Positions 1-5,739 are shown, numbered from the stretch's first letter. The stretch is 7,091 nucleotides of DNA from Neisseriaceae bacterium (GCA_017518785.1 JAFWUA010000101.1:1-7091), one strand, 5' to 3'. Made by a program: numbers and translations. The notes: generated by a model from the sequence alone, not told the origin.

Positions 1-138
1 ATACGATAAACCACAACCAAAACCAAACGCCAAAGGTTCATCAAACGCCGAACCGCCGTGCTGCAATAAAGCCGCCGCCGCACCGCTTTCACAATGTGCC
101 GCATGAATATGGGGAAAATCAAGTTGAATATTTTGCAT
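1..138 (-). CDS. BtrH N-terminal-domain protein, N-terminal 46 residues only (cut by left edge)
   Basis: An open minus-strand frame starts at the ATG at 138-136 and runs off the left edge without a stop. Visible features are an AHCESGAAAALL segment (residues 14-25, Cys16) followed by GGSAFDEPLAFGFGCGL (residues 28-44). This spacing, a Cys in an HCESG-type motif and then an EPLxFGxGxGL strand, is the hallmark I know from the BtrH N-terminal domain, a papain-like fold first described in the acyltransferase that moves an acyl chain from carrier protein to antibiotic in butirosin synthesis. Cys16 would be the nucleophile; that role is inferred from the family. No good ribosome binding site precedes the ATG. 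The gene is divergent from comEA, with about 215 bp between them. Its GC content looks higher than that of the genes to the right. Substrate and pathway cannot be told from this fragment. Confidence 0.7.
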   Translation of the reverse strand, partial: MQNIQLDFPHIHAAHCESGAAAALLQHGGSAFDEPLAFGFGCGLSY

Positions 139-209
139 GGCGTTTGTTATTGAATAAAACTGATTATTTTATCAAATTGCGTTTGTTTTTATGGTGAAAA
201 AATTTTTTC

Positions 210-221
210 AGGCTGCCTGAA
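210..221 (+). repeat. DNA uptake sequence, AG-simDUS type (copy 1)
   Basis: The 12-mer AGGCTGCCTGAA matches the Simonsiella-type dialect of the Neisseriaceae DNA uptake sequence. These sites are bound by the minor pilin ComP and bias transformation towards kin DNA. With the preceding TTC it forms TTCAGGCTGCCTGAA, a palindrome apart from its central base, so the minus strand reads AGGCAGCCTGAA, the Kingella-type dialect. Strand is therefore ambiguous. It lies in the divergent BtrH-comEA control region, not at a gene end. Confidence 0.8.
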
Positions 222-270
222 AATAAAAAATGTTGCATAAAATGTTTTAATTTGGGTGAAAATAGTGTTC

Positions 271-282
271 AGGCTGCCTGAA
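271..282 (+). repeat. DNA uptake sequence, AG-simDUS type (copy 2)
   Basis: This is a second exact AGGCTGCCTGAA, in the same orientation and 61 bp from the first, again inside the near-palindrome TTCAGGCTGCCTGAA. It ends 4 bp upstream of the proposed comEA -35 element. The two copies are direct, not an inverted pair, so they do not form a terminator-like stem together. Confidence 0.8.
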
Positions 283-286
283 AAGG

Positions 287-315
287 TTGCATTGATTTGT
301 TGCATTGCATAAAAT
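287..315 (+). promoter_or_regulatory. Probable sigma-70 promoter of comEA
   Basis: TTGCAT (287-292) and TAAAAT (310-315) are separated by 17 bp. Transcription would start near 322, leaving a leader of about 30 nt. That leader carries the ribosome binding site AAAGGAG (338-344), 9 nt before the ATG of comEA. This is a pattern match only. Confidence 0.5.
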
Positions 316-353
316 GTTTATTCCGTTAATAAACTCAAAAGGAGTTATCAATC

Positions 354-659
354 ATGTTGAAAAAATTGATTTTTTCCGCAGTTTCTGTTTTCGGTGTGTC
401 TTTGGCTTTGGCGGCGGTTAATTTGAATACCGCAACCGCCGATGAATTAGAAGCCTTGCCTGGTATCGGCAAAGCCAAAGCGGCAGCGATTGTGGAATAT
501 CGCACGCAAAACGGCGGCTTTAAAAATAAAGAAGAATTAAAACAGGTTAAAGGCATTGGCGATAAAATTTATGCACAAGTGGAAAAAGAAGTCGAAGTGG
601 CTCCTGTAAAAACCGAACCCAAACCCAAAGCCGCTAAACCTGCGGTAAAAAAAGATTAG
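354..659 (+). CDS. comEA: ComEA/ComE-family periplasmic DNA-binding competence protein
   Basis: This 101-residue protein has a signal peptide (residues 1-20: MLKK, a hydrophobic stretch, then ALA) with likely cleavage before AVNLN, as in Neisseria ComE. The mature part has two helix-hairpin-helix motifs, LPGIGKAKA (35-43) and VKGIGDKI (65-72), followed by a Lys/Pro/Ala tail (about 84-101). ComEA proteins bind incoming double-stranded DNA in the periplasm without strong sequence preference and act as a ratchet that pulls it through the PilQ secretin after ComP has recognised uptake sequences. The short form without a membrane anchor is typical of Neisseriaceae. An AAAGGAG ribosome binding site 9 nt upstream supports the start. 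It appears to be a single-gene unit with its own promoter and a terminator at 787-815. Pathogenic Neisseria carry several copies beside rRNA operons; no rRNA is seen here. Confidence 0.93.
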   Translation: MLKKLIFSAVSVFGVSLALAAVNLNTATADELEALPGIGKAKAAAIVEYRTQNGGFKNKEELKQVKGIGDKIYAQVEKEVEVAPVKTEPKPKAAKPAVKKD

Positions 660-786
660 AAAAAATAATGGCTTAAATTAAATATAGTCAAACAATTTCA
701 AAATTGAAATGCACGGATTTTCTTACCGTATTATTGATACTATCAGCGAAGAGGTGTCTGTTTCTCGTTTGAACTTGTTTGACTAT

Positions 787-815
787 AAAAATGCAGGTAA
801 AAACCTGCATTTTTT
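787..815 (+). terminator. Rho-independent terminator downstream of comEA
   Basis: Perfect 12-bp arms AAAAATGCAGGT (787-798) and ACCTGCATTTTT (803-814) close on an AAAA loop and run into a T tract. Because the arms begin with A and end with T, it could work in both directions. It lies about 130 bp after the comEA stop, and I see no gene between. Confidence 0.8.
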
Positions 816-823
816 GTTTATAG

Positions 824-952
824 AAACCTTTACAAAACTCACTTTTTTATCATTTGTCATTCTGAACTTCGTTGCGAATCTTTTGCTTAACAAGCAATTA
901 GACTATTCATTTTCCTGAAGAAAATTCAGAATAACGAGTTTTGCAATGGTTT
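824..952. repeat. MITE-like dispersed repeat, copy 1
   Basis: This element of about 129 bp is bounded by imperfect 17-bp terminal inverted repeats: AAACCTTTACAAAACTC (824-840) and the reverse complement of AAACCATTGCAAAACTC (936-952), with two mismatches. A second, inner inverted pair is ATTCTGAA (859-866) and TTCAGAAT (925-932). A central hairpin TTGCTT-AAC-AAGCAA sits at 883-897. A 28-bp block at 857-884 recurs exactly, inverted, in copy 2. It has no coding capacity; an open frame over 709-918 crosses the terminator and this repeat and is rejected as a gene. Confidence 0.75.
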
Positions 953-954
953 TA

Positions 955-966
955 AGGTCGCCTGAA
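955..966 (+). repeat. Degenerate uptake-sequence-like 12-mer
   Basis: AGGTCGCCTGAA differs from the Simonsiella-type AGGCTGCCTGAA at two positions and from the N. mucosa-type AGGTCGTCTGAA at one. It starts 3 bp after the right end of the repeat at 824-952. It may be a decayed site or chance. Confidence 0.35.
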
Positions 967-1550
967 AATCATTTTATCTGTCGCGTTTGGTTGAAAAACC
1001 ACTACGATGTTTCTTTTTGATGTATGGTGTTTGCAGGAGTTTTAAAATAGCATAAAATCTGTGCTACTCCATAAAGTGTACTCCAATTAGGCATCAGAAA
1101 GGATATGCCATTGCCCTCAACAAAATCGATCGAAACATCGGTATAATGATGTGTAACTCAAATTATACACTTTGTATTCTGGCTTTTTTGCTATATATTA
1201 TTTTCTCTATAGCTTTCTAATTCAATAATCGTTTGATTTTAAGCATCGGTGAACGGTTTAAGTATCTTTGTTCTAATGTCTTAATTCGCTACGCTCAGAA
1301 TGACGAGTAATAGAAAAAATCAAGTTTTGCAGGAGTTTCTTATACTTTTTATGCTACTATGTTTTTGTTTCTCGTTCAAATGATTTTTCAACTAACTTTT
1401 GTTATTGTCAAGAACAACGTAGCTTTGCTGTGTCTATCGGTATTACGAACATAGCCAAAAAGTTGCTGAATACTCTTCGAGCAAGAAATGAAGAGTGCTA
1501 AACAACTCTGTTAATTTATACACATAAACCAAAAAATTAGGAGTACACAA
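967..1550. other. Long intergenic region with no assignable gene
   Basis: No frame here has a recognisable product and stops are frequent on both strands. Visible structure includes an 8-bp inverted pair AAAGTGTA (1073-1080) / TACACTTT (1166-1173), a consensus TATAAT at 1142-1147 without a convincing -35, and a partial dispersed repeat at 1279-1332. A hairpin ACTCTTC (1472-1478) / GAAGAGT (1490-1496) has an 11-nt loop. An untidy plus-strand frame ends at the stop at 1498-1500 with a tail reading SIGITNIAKKLLNTLRARNEEC; it has no start codon or ribosome binding site I can defend and could be a gene remnant. I recognise no known family in it. This looks like a graveyard of repeat or insertion fragments. 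Confidence 0.5.
1279..1332. repeat. Partial copy of the MITE-like repeat
   Basis: The stretch ATTCGCTACG, CAGAATGACGAGTAATAGAAA and AGTTTTGCAGG aligns in order with positions 3013-3060 of copy 2 (ATTCGCAACG, CAGAATGATGAATGAGAAA, GGGTTTTGC). Only about one half of the element is visible; the other end is absent or too divergent to recognise by eye. Confidence 0.5.
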
Positions 1551-2030
1551 ATGGAATTATTCTCCCCTGAATTTACAGATGGTGCAGTATTGGACATTTC
1601 ATATCAAGCTGATCATGACAATCAATCACCGGCATTGATATGGGAAAATGTTCCAGAAAATGTAAAAAGTTTTGCAATTGCAATGCATGATCCAGATGCA
1701 CCAACTGGTGGTGCTGGCTGGTGGCATTGGTTTGTTTATAATTTGCCGGCTGATATACGCAGTTTACCTCATAATGCCGGAGATGTTTCTGGTGCGAATC
1801 TGCCGGAAGGTGCTAAACAACTTTTTAATGATGGTGGAGTACGTGCTTATGGTGGTTGTTTGCCACCGGTGGGGGATCCTGCACATCGTTATATTTTTAC
1901 CCTTTATGCTTTGGATACAATCTTCTCTGATGATGATATTCCTGAAAATGCACAAACATCTTTGGCTGGTTTTATAATAAATGCTCATACAATTGACAAA
2001 GCACAGTTAACAGGGTTTCTTGCACGATAG
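1551..2030 (+). CDS. YbhB/YbcL family protein (PEBP fold)
   Basis: This 159-residue protein has no signal peptide, so it is presumably cytoplasmic. The two ligand-site signatures of the phosphatidylethanolamine-binding protein superfamily are present: DPDAPTGGAGWWHW (residues 47-60) and AYGGCLPPVGDPAHRY (99-114). Its length fits bacterial YbhB/YbcL proteins. The eukaryotic relatives include the Raf kinase inhibitor protein, hence the common database name, but the role of the bacterial proteins is mostly unknown and no substrate is claimed. The start is supported by TAGGAG (1538-1543), 7 nt upstream, and by the ELFSPEF opening typical of the family. A strong terminator follows 6 nt after the stop, so the gene appears monocistronic. 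Codon use is AT-rich like hisH, recN and ppsR, and unlike the left-edge gene. Confidence 0.92.
   Translation: MELFSPEFTDGAVLDISYQADHDNQSPALIWENVPENVKSFAIAMHDPDAPTGGAGWWHWFVYNLPADIRSLPHNAGDVSGANLPEGAKQLFNDGGVRAYGGCLPPVGDPAHRYIFTLYALDTIFSDDDIPENAQTSLAGFIINAHTIDKAQLTGFLAR
1797..1808 (+). repeat. AGTCTGCCGGAA-like 12-mer inside the PEBP gene
   Basis: AATCTGCCGGAA has one mismatch to the repeated motif AGTCTGCCGGAA. In frame it encodes N-L-P-E (residues 83-86). It is one of nine CTGCCGGAA occurrences in the window. Confidence 0.45.
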
Positions 2031-2036
2031 ATAGCA

Positions 2037-2075
2037 AAAAACCATTTGCCTGTGTAATACAAGCAAATGGTTTTT
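2037..2075 (+). terminator. Rho-independent terminator of the PEBP gene
   Basis: Perfect 13-bp arms AAAAACCATTTGC (2037-2049) and GCAAATGGTTTTT (2063-2075) enclose a 13-nt loop, and the T tract continues as TTTTTCTTCT. It begins 6 nt after the stop codon. The A-rich left arm would also give a T tract on the minus strand. Confidence 0.88.
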
Positions 2076-2198
2076 CTTCTGACGAGGAGACGCTACTTAC
2101 AAAGAAAGGACAATGATTTCTTGATGATTATTATGCCAAGCTTAATTAAATTTGTCAAATTTTTTGATTTTATAAAATAATTGTTAAGAATCAATAAG

Positions 2199-2226
2199 TT
2201 GATTTTTTAATTGAAATTTGTAAAAT
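2199..2226 (+). promoter_or_regulatory. Probable promoter of hisH
   Basis: TTGATT (2199-2204) and TAAAAT (2221-2226) are separated by 16 bp in a very AT-rich stretch, so chance matches are likely. Transcription would start near 2233, leaving a leader of about 33 nt with the ribosome binding site AAGGAG (2255-2260), 5 nt before the hisH ATG. Confidence 0.4.
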
Positions 2227-2242
2227 TGTAATTAAAAAATCA
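2200..2242. promoter_or_regulatory. 13-bp inverted repeat overlapping the hisH promoter
   Basis: TGATTTTTTAATT (2200-2212) and AATTAAAAAATCA (2230-2242) are perfectly complementary around a 17-nt centre. The repeat covers the proposed -35 and -10 elements. TTGATTTT also recurs at 2163 and 2246. It could be an operator for a dimeric regulator, or just AT-rich secondary structure. Confidence 0.4.
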
Positions 2243-2265
2243 CCTTTGATTTTTAAGGAGTTTTT

Positions 2266-2916
2266 ATGAAAATTGCAATTATAGACTATGGAATGGGTAA
2301 TCTTCATTCAGTTTTAAAATCAGCACAATATGTTGCACAAAACTCGCAAGGTAATATTGAAGTTATATTAACCTCTAATCCTAGTGAAGTGTTATCTGCT
2401 GATAAGGTTATTTTTCCAGGACAAGGAGCCATGCCGGATTGTATGAAATCGTTGCAGCAATTGGGGTTGGATAATGCACTGCTTGATGCTTTGAGAAATA
2501 AACCGTTTTTTGGTATTTGCGTTGGAGCACAACTATTGTTTGAATATAGTGAAGAAGGCAATACACAAGGTTTAGGATTTTTTTCCGGCAGTGTTAAACG
2601 TTTTAGCCAAAATATGCAAGATAGTGATGGTAGAAAATTAAAAGTACCGCATATGGGTTGGAATACAGTACATCAAACGCAAGCTCACCCATTGTTTAAT
2701 AATATTGCAGATAATTCATATTTTTATTTTGTACATAGTTATTATTTCTCTCCAAGTGACGCTGAAATCGTTTTAGGCGAAAGTGAATATCCAAGCCCTT
2801 TTGCATGTATTATTGGTAAGGATAATGTTTTTGCCACCCAATTTCATACTGAAAAAAGTGGAGATAATGGGTTGATGTTGTTAAAAAACTTTATTGAATG
2901 GAATGGTAGGTTTTAA
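2266..2916 (+). CDS. hisH: Imidazole glycerol phosphate synthase, glutaminase subunit HisH
   Basis: HisH hydrolyses glutamine and channels ammonia to HisF, which converts PRFAR to imidazole glycerol phosphate and AICAR in histidine synthesis; the complex is cytoplasmic. This 216-residue protein has the class I amidotransferase layout: MKIAIIDYGMGNLHSV at the N-terminus, PGQGAMPDCM (51-60) at the oxyanion strand, GICVGAQ with nucleophile Cys85, KVPHMGWN (126-133), YFVHSYY (154-160), and QFHTEKS with His194 and Glu196 completing the triad. PGQGA rather than the PGVGA of many families fits, from memory, beta-proteobacterial HisH. AAGGAG lies 5 nt before the ATG. No other his gene is in the window, so the partner hisF must be elsewhere. 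It is convergent with recN, from which it is separated by a dispersed repeat and a stem-loop. Confidence 0.96.
   Translation: MKIAIIDYGMGNLHSVLKSAQYVAQNSQGNIEVILTSNPSEVLSADKVIFPGQGAMPDCMKSLQQLGLDNALLDALRNKPFFGICVGAQLLFEYSEEGNTQGLGFFSGSVKRFSQNMQDSDGRKLKVPHMGWNTVHQTQAHPLFNNIADNSYFYFVHSYYFSPSDAEIVLGESEYPSPFACIIGKDNVFATQFHTEKSGDNGLMLLKNFIEWNGRF
2583..2594 (-). repeat. AGTCTGCCGGAA-like 12-mer inside hisH
   Basis: On the minus strand this reads ACACTGCCGGAA, two mismatches from AGTCTGCCGGAA. On the coding strand it encodes part of F-S-G-S-V (residues 106-110). The identical 12-mer recurs at 4345-4356 in recN, where it also encodes F-S-G-S-V. Confidence 0.3.
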
Positions 2917-2937
2917 ATTAAAATTAATAAAAGTCTG

Positions 2938-3068
2938 AAACATTTGCAAAACTCGTCATTCGTAAATTTGTAGCAGGAAAATGAAGAATCTAATTGTTTG
3001 TTAACTAAAAAGATTCGCAACGAAGTTCAGAATGATGAATGAGAAAAAAGTGGGTTTTGCAAAGCTTT
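2938..3068. repeat. MITE-like dispersed repeat, copy 2 (inverted)
   Basis: This copy of about 131 bp is in opposite orientation to the one at 824-952. Its ends are AAACATTTGCAAAACTC (2938-2954) and the reverse complement of AAAGCTTTGCAAAACCC (3052-3068). The 28 bp at 3008-3035 are the exact reverse complement of 857-884. It fills the space between the convergent genes hisH and recN, beginning 22 bp after the hisH stop, and abuts the stem-loop at 3067-3122. Confidence 0.75.
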
Positions 3069-3122
3069 AAGTCTGCCGGAAAGTTTTGTTTATTTAAAAA
3101 ATAATCTTTCCGGCAGACTTAA
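3067..3122. terminator. Inverted pair of AGTCTGCCGGAA forming a stem-loop between hisH and recN
   Basis: The arms TTAAGTCTGCCGGAAAG (3067-3083) and CTTTCCGGCAGACTTAA (3106-3122) give a perfect 17-bp stem with a 22-nt AT-rich loop. Each arm contains one exact AGTCTGCCGGAA (3070-3081 plus, 3108-3119 minus). Neisseriaceae often use inverted uptake sequences as gene-end terminators; placement between convergent stop codons fits that role for both hisH and recN. Neither side has a real T tract, so termination strength is uncertain. Confidence 0.65.
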
Positions 3123-3137
3123 TTTAAATTATCAAAT

Positions 3138-4808
3138 TTATTGTTTTATACTCTGTGCCATTGTAATCATTTCAGCAGCGTGTTGGCGGGTAGTATCGGT
3201 AAGAGTAGTGCCACCAATCATGCGGGCGATTTCATCTATGCGTTCGCTTGGGGATAATGCTTTAATATTACTAATAGTGTGTTGATTATCGTTGTGTTTG
3301 CTAACTTGCCAATGATTGTCAGCATATACTGCAACTTGTGCCAAATGAGTTACTGCAAGAATTTGATAATTTTTACTTAAAGCATGAATTTTTTGTCCGA
3401 CAATTTCTGCAACCGAACCCCCGATTCCGCTATCAACTTCATCAAAAATAAGAGTAGGCAAGGCACTGTAACGCGATGCTACTACTTGAATCGATAGGCT
3501 AATCCTTGCTAATTCGCCACCTGATGCGGTTTTTGCTAATGAACGCAAGGAAGAACCTTGATTAGTTGCAATTTGAAATTGAATATGTTCATTGCCGTGC
3601 AAAGATGCTTCTACTGGCATCAATTCCACATGGAAAACAGCACCTTTCATTGAAAGTTCTTGCATAACTTTTGTTACTTCTTCGGCAAAGCGTTTAGCAC
3701 CTATCTGACGCATATTTGATAATTCATTTGCGACAATTTGGTATTTTTTTGCACATTCATTAACTTTTTCTTGCAATAATTCACAATCGATAGATTTTTC
3801 TAATTCAAGCAGTCGATTTTCGATTTCTTTTTGTTTTTCCGGCAGACTATTTTCATCTACATGATATTTACGTGCCATAGCAGATAAATTACGCATACGT
3901 TCATCTTGCCTCGCCAACTCATCTGGATTGATTTCTGTGTCGGATAAAACTGAACGTAAAGTAGATGCAACCTCGCTTAATTCAGCATCGATAGATGCTA
4001 ATAAATTCAAGCTTTCTTGAAATCTACTCTCAATATTAGATAGCGATTCTAATTCTCGCATACAACGAGATAGCAAGCTTTGCACTCCATTATCGTTATC
4101 GATTAAATCGTATGTATTTTGGGCTGCATTCATTAGGTCTGCTGCATGAGATAAAATATCATAGCTATGTGATAATTCTTGCCATTCATTAGGTTTGGGG
4201 GCAAGTTGTGCTAATTCATCTCTTTGCCAAGATAAGCGTTCGCGTTCTGCTTTCAATTGTTCGGTGTGTTGTGTTGCATTTTCTAATTCTTGTTTTGCTT
4301 CTTGCCAATTTTGAAAAAGTTTTTTTACTTCAAATACTTTGTCAACACTGCCGGAAAAGGCATCGAGAATTTGACGCTGATTACTTTCTGTCATCAAAGA
4401 GTAGTGAGCGTTTTGTCCATGAATATCGATTAAAAATTCTCCAATTTTTTTTAATTGATTCAAAGTAGCGGATTGACCATTAATAAAATTACGAGATTTT
4501 CCTTCGGCGGAAATAATACGGCGAATAACTAATTCATTTTCTTCTTCTGTTATAAATCCTTGATTAATTAATTTATTTTTAACCTCATCCGAATTTTCAA
4601 TAGAAAATAGGGCAGATAATTGAGCTTCTTTTGCACCTTGACGCACTTGTTTGGGGTCAGCTTTATCGCCCAATAGCAAACCGATTGCGTCCAAAGTAAT
4701 AGATTTACCTGCACCTGTTTCTCCGGTTAATACCGTGAAACCAGAATCAAATGAAAGATCTAATGCATCAACAATAACAAAATTTTTAAGAGAAAGATTT
4801 AATAACAT
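3138..4808 (-). CDS. recN: DNA repair protein RecN (SMC-like ATPase)
   Basis: RecN is a cytoplasmic, cohesin-like ATPase that acts with RecA in repair of double-strand breaks. With the start chosen here it has 556 residues, normal for the family. Visible elements are MLLNLSLKNFVIVDALDLSF at the N-terminus, Walker A GETGAGKS (29-36), DIHGQN (128-133), a long Glu/Gln/Leu-rich coiled-coil middle (about 155-380), the ABC signature TASGGELARISLS (427-439), Walker B with D-loop TLIFDEVDSGIGG (452-464; catalytic Glu457), and the switch His488 in AVTHLAQVA. An upstream ATG at 4835 would add nine residues and overlap nadK, but the family begins at MLxxLxLxNF. The start lies 5 nt after the nadK stop, with no clear ribosome binding site, so translational coupling is likely. 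An exact AGTCTGCCGGAA lies inside (3837-3848). Confidence 0.96.
   Translation of the reverse strand: MLLNLSLKNFVIVDALDLSFDSGFTVLTGETGAGKSITLDAIGLLLGDKADPKQVRQGAKEAQLSALFSIENSDEVKNKLINQGFITEEENELVIRRIISAEGKSRNFINGQSATLNQLKKIGEFLIDIHGQNAHYSLMTESNQRQILDAFSGSVDKVFEVKKLFQNWQEAKQELENATQHTEQLKAERERLSWQRDELAQLAPKPNEWQELSHSYDILSHAADLMNAAQNTYDLIDNDNGVQSLLSRCMRELESLSNIESRFQESLNLLASIDAELSEVASTLRSVLSDTEINPDELARQDERMRNLSAMARKYHVDENSLPEKQKEIENRLLELEKSIDCELLQEKVNECAKKYQIVANELSNMRQIGAKRFAEEVTKVMQELSMKGAVFHVELMPVEASLHGNEHIQFQIATNQGSSLRSLAKTASGGELARISLSIQVVASRYSALPTLIFDEVDSGIGGSVAEIVGQKIHALSKNYQILAVTHLAQVAVYADNHWQVSKHNDNQHTISNIKALSPSERIDEIARMIGGTTLTDTTRQHAAEMITMAQSIKQ
3837..3848 (-). repeat. Exact AGTCTGCCGGAA inside recN
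   Basis: The minus strand reads AGTCTGCCGGAA, on the coding strand of recN, where it encodes S-L-P-E (residues 321-324). It is a fifth exact copy, and the only exact one in a coding region. Confidence 0.55.
4345..4356 (+). repeat. AGTCTGCCGGAA-like 12-mer inside recN
   Basis: ACACTGCCGGAA has two mismatches to AGTCTGCCGGAA. It lies opposite the recN coding strand, where it spells part of F-S-G-S-V. Confidence 0.3.
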
Positions 4809-4813
4809 AGGAT

Positions 4814-5701
4814 TTATACCAATTGTTCGCCCCAATGCAATTTTTGTCGTAATGTTCCAAAATAACGATAATCGGACGGTTGCAATATACGCAAGCTATT
4901 ATGATAACGTCTGATTTTAATATGGTCGAATTTTTCTAAATCAAAGTAAGCTTGTCCATCGCAGTGAAGTTTAATATCAGTGCCACGTCTCATAACTACT
5001 TTTATTTCACCAGTATCGGAAACGGCAATAGGGCGGTTAGTCATAGATTGAGGGCAGATTGGCACCAAAGTTAGTGCGTGTAAAGTAGGTTGTAAAATCG
5101 GACCACCAGCAGCCAAAGAATAAGCAGTAGAACCGGTGGGAGTGGACACAATCAAACCATCACTGCGTTGAGTATAAACAAACTCCTTATTAATAAATAC
5201 TTCAAATTCAATCATTTGCCCGGTTGCACCTCGATTGAATACTACATCATTCAATGCCAAAGATTGATAAACTTCTTTTTGTTTGCGATAGACGTTAGTT
5301 TCTAACAAAATACGTTCTTCAATTGAATATTTACCAGTAAGCATAATGGCAACATCATCAACTGCATTATGATATGGAACTTGGGTTAAAAAACCCAAAG
5401 AACCGCGATTAACCCCAATCAAAGGCACACGATACGGTGCAATCTCGCGTGCGATTGACAATAAAGTACCATCGCCACCAAAAGAGATGGCTAAATCACA
5501 ACGTTGTCCCATTTCTTTCTTATGCACAAAAGTGCATTTATGTAAATGGGGTAAGTCTTTTAAGTCTGAACGTGCATCTTCGTCCAAATAAACATTAATG
5601 CCTTTGTCTAATAAAAACGTTACCAAAGAATTAACTAATTCCGGCAGATGTGGGGTTTTCGGACGAATAACAATGCCAATATGATGAAATTGACTACTCA
5701 T
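4814..5701 (-). CDS. nadK: NAD kinase
   Basis: NAD kinase phosphorylates NAD to NADP with ATP in the cytoplasm. This 295-residue protein carries the GGDGT motif (75-79) with catalytic Asp77, the RGSLGFL segment (99-105), LNDVVFNRG (150-158), and the NAD-binding stretch STPTGSTAYSLAAGGP (186-201). The middle VPICPQSMTNRPI and the ending LHWGEQLV are, from memory, nearly identical to Neisseria NAD kinase, and the MSSQFHHIGIV opening lines up with its N-terminus, which supports the start at 5701. No Shine-Dalgarno sequence precedes that ATG; a promoter ends only about 10 bp upstream, so the mRNA may be nearly leaderless. It is the first gene of a nadK-recN operon, an arrangement common in proteobacteria. 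It diverges from ppsR. Confidence 0.96.
   Translation of the reverse strand: MSSQFHHIGIVIRPKTPHLPELVNSLVTFLLDKGINVYLDEDARSDLKDLPHLHKCTFVHKKEMGQRCDLAISFGGDGTLLSIAREIAPYRVPLIGVNRGSLGFLTQVPYHNAVDDVAIMLTGKYSIEERILLETNVYRKQKEVYQSLALNDVVFNRGATGQMIEFEVFINKEFVYTQRSDGLIVSTPTGSTAYSLAAGGPILQPTLHALTLVPICPQSMTNRPIAVSDTGEIKVVMRRGTDIKLHCDGQAYFDLEKFDHIKIRRYHNSLRILQPSDYRYFGTLRQKLHWGEQLV
5639..5650 (-). repeat. AGTCTGCCGGAA-like 12-mer inside nadK
   Basis: The minus strand reads CATCTGCCGGAA, two mismatches from AGTCTGCCGGAA with the ten-base core TCTGCCGGAA intact. On the coding strand it encodes H-L-P-E (residues 18-21), the same reading frame as the copies in recN and the PEBP gene. Confidence 0.4.
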
Positions 5702-5711
5702 AATGTGTGCT

Positions 5712-5739
5712 ATTGTAACTGAAAATAATTTGTCGACAA
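5712..5739 (-). promoter_or_regulatory. Probable promoter of nadK-recN
   Basis: On the minus strand, TTGTCG (5739-5734) and TACAAT (5717-5712) are separated by 16 bp. Transcription would start about 5704-5706, only 3-5 nt before the nadK ATG. The -35 lies in the perfect 10-bp palindrome TTGTCGACAA (5730-5739), a possible operator. Confidence 0.5.

Larger units (their letters stand above)
233..319 (+). repeat. 15-bp direct repeat around the comEA promoter
   Basis: TTGCATAAAATGTTT occurs at 233-247 and again at 305-319. Each copy follows one of the two uptake sequences, so this control region looks partly duplicated. The second copy contains the proposed comEA -10 element. The first could be a decayed older promoter or a regulator site. 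Confidence 0.6.

Noticed and set aside
709..918. Plus-strand open frame of 69 codons downstream of comEA
   Set aside because: It crosses the terminator at 787-815 and most of the dispersed repeat at 824-952, has no ribosome binding site and resembles no protein family.
1085..1180. Possible IS30-type transposase remnant
   Set aside because: Short readable stretches such as GYAIALNKIDRNIG vaguely recall a helix-turn-helix region, but no continuous frame or conserved motif supports it.
2932..2940. AGTCTGAAA after hisH, and a similar AAGTCTGAAC in nadK, as uptake sites
   Set aside because: Only a 7-base part of any known dialect matches and there is no paired copy.
4809..4835. Upstream ATG that would extend RecN by nine residues
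   Set aside because: The added MGRTIGINP overlaps the nadK end, lacks a ribosome binding site and precedes the conserved family start MLxxLxLxNF.
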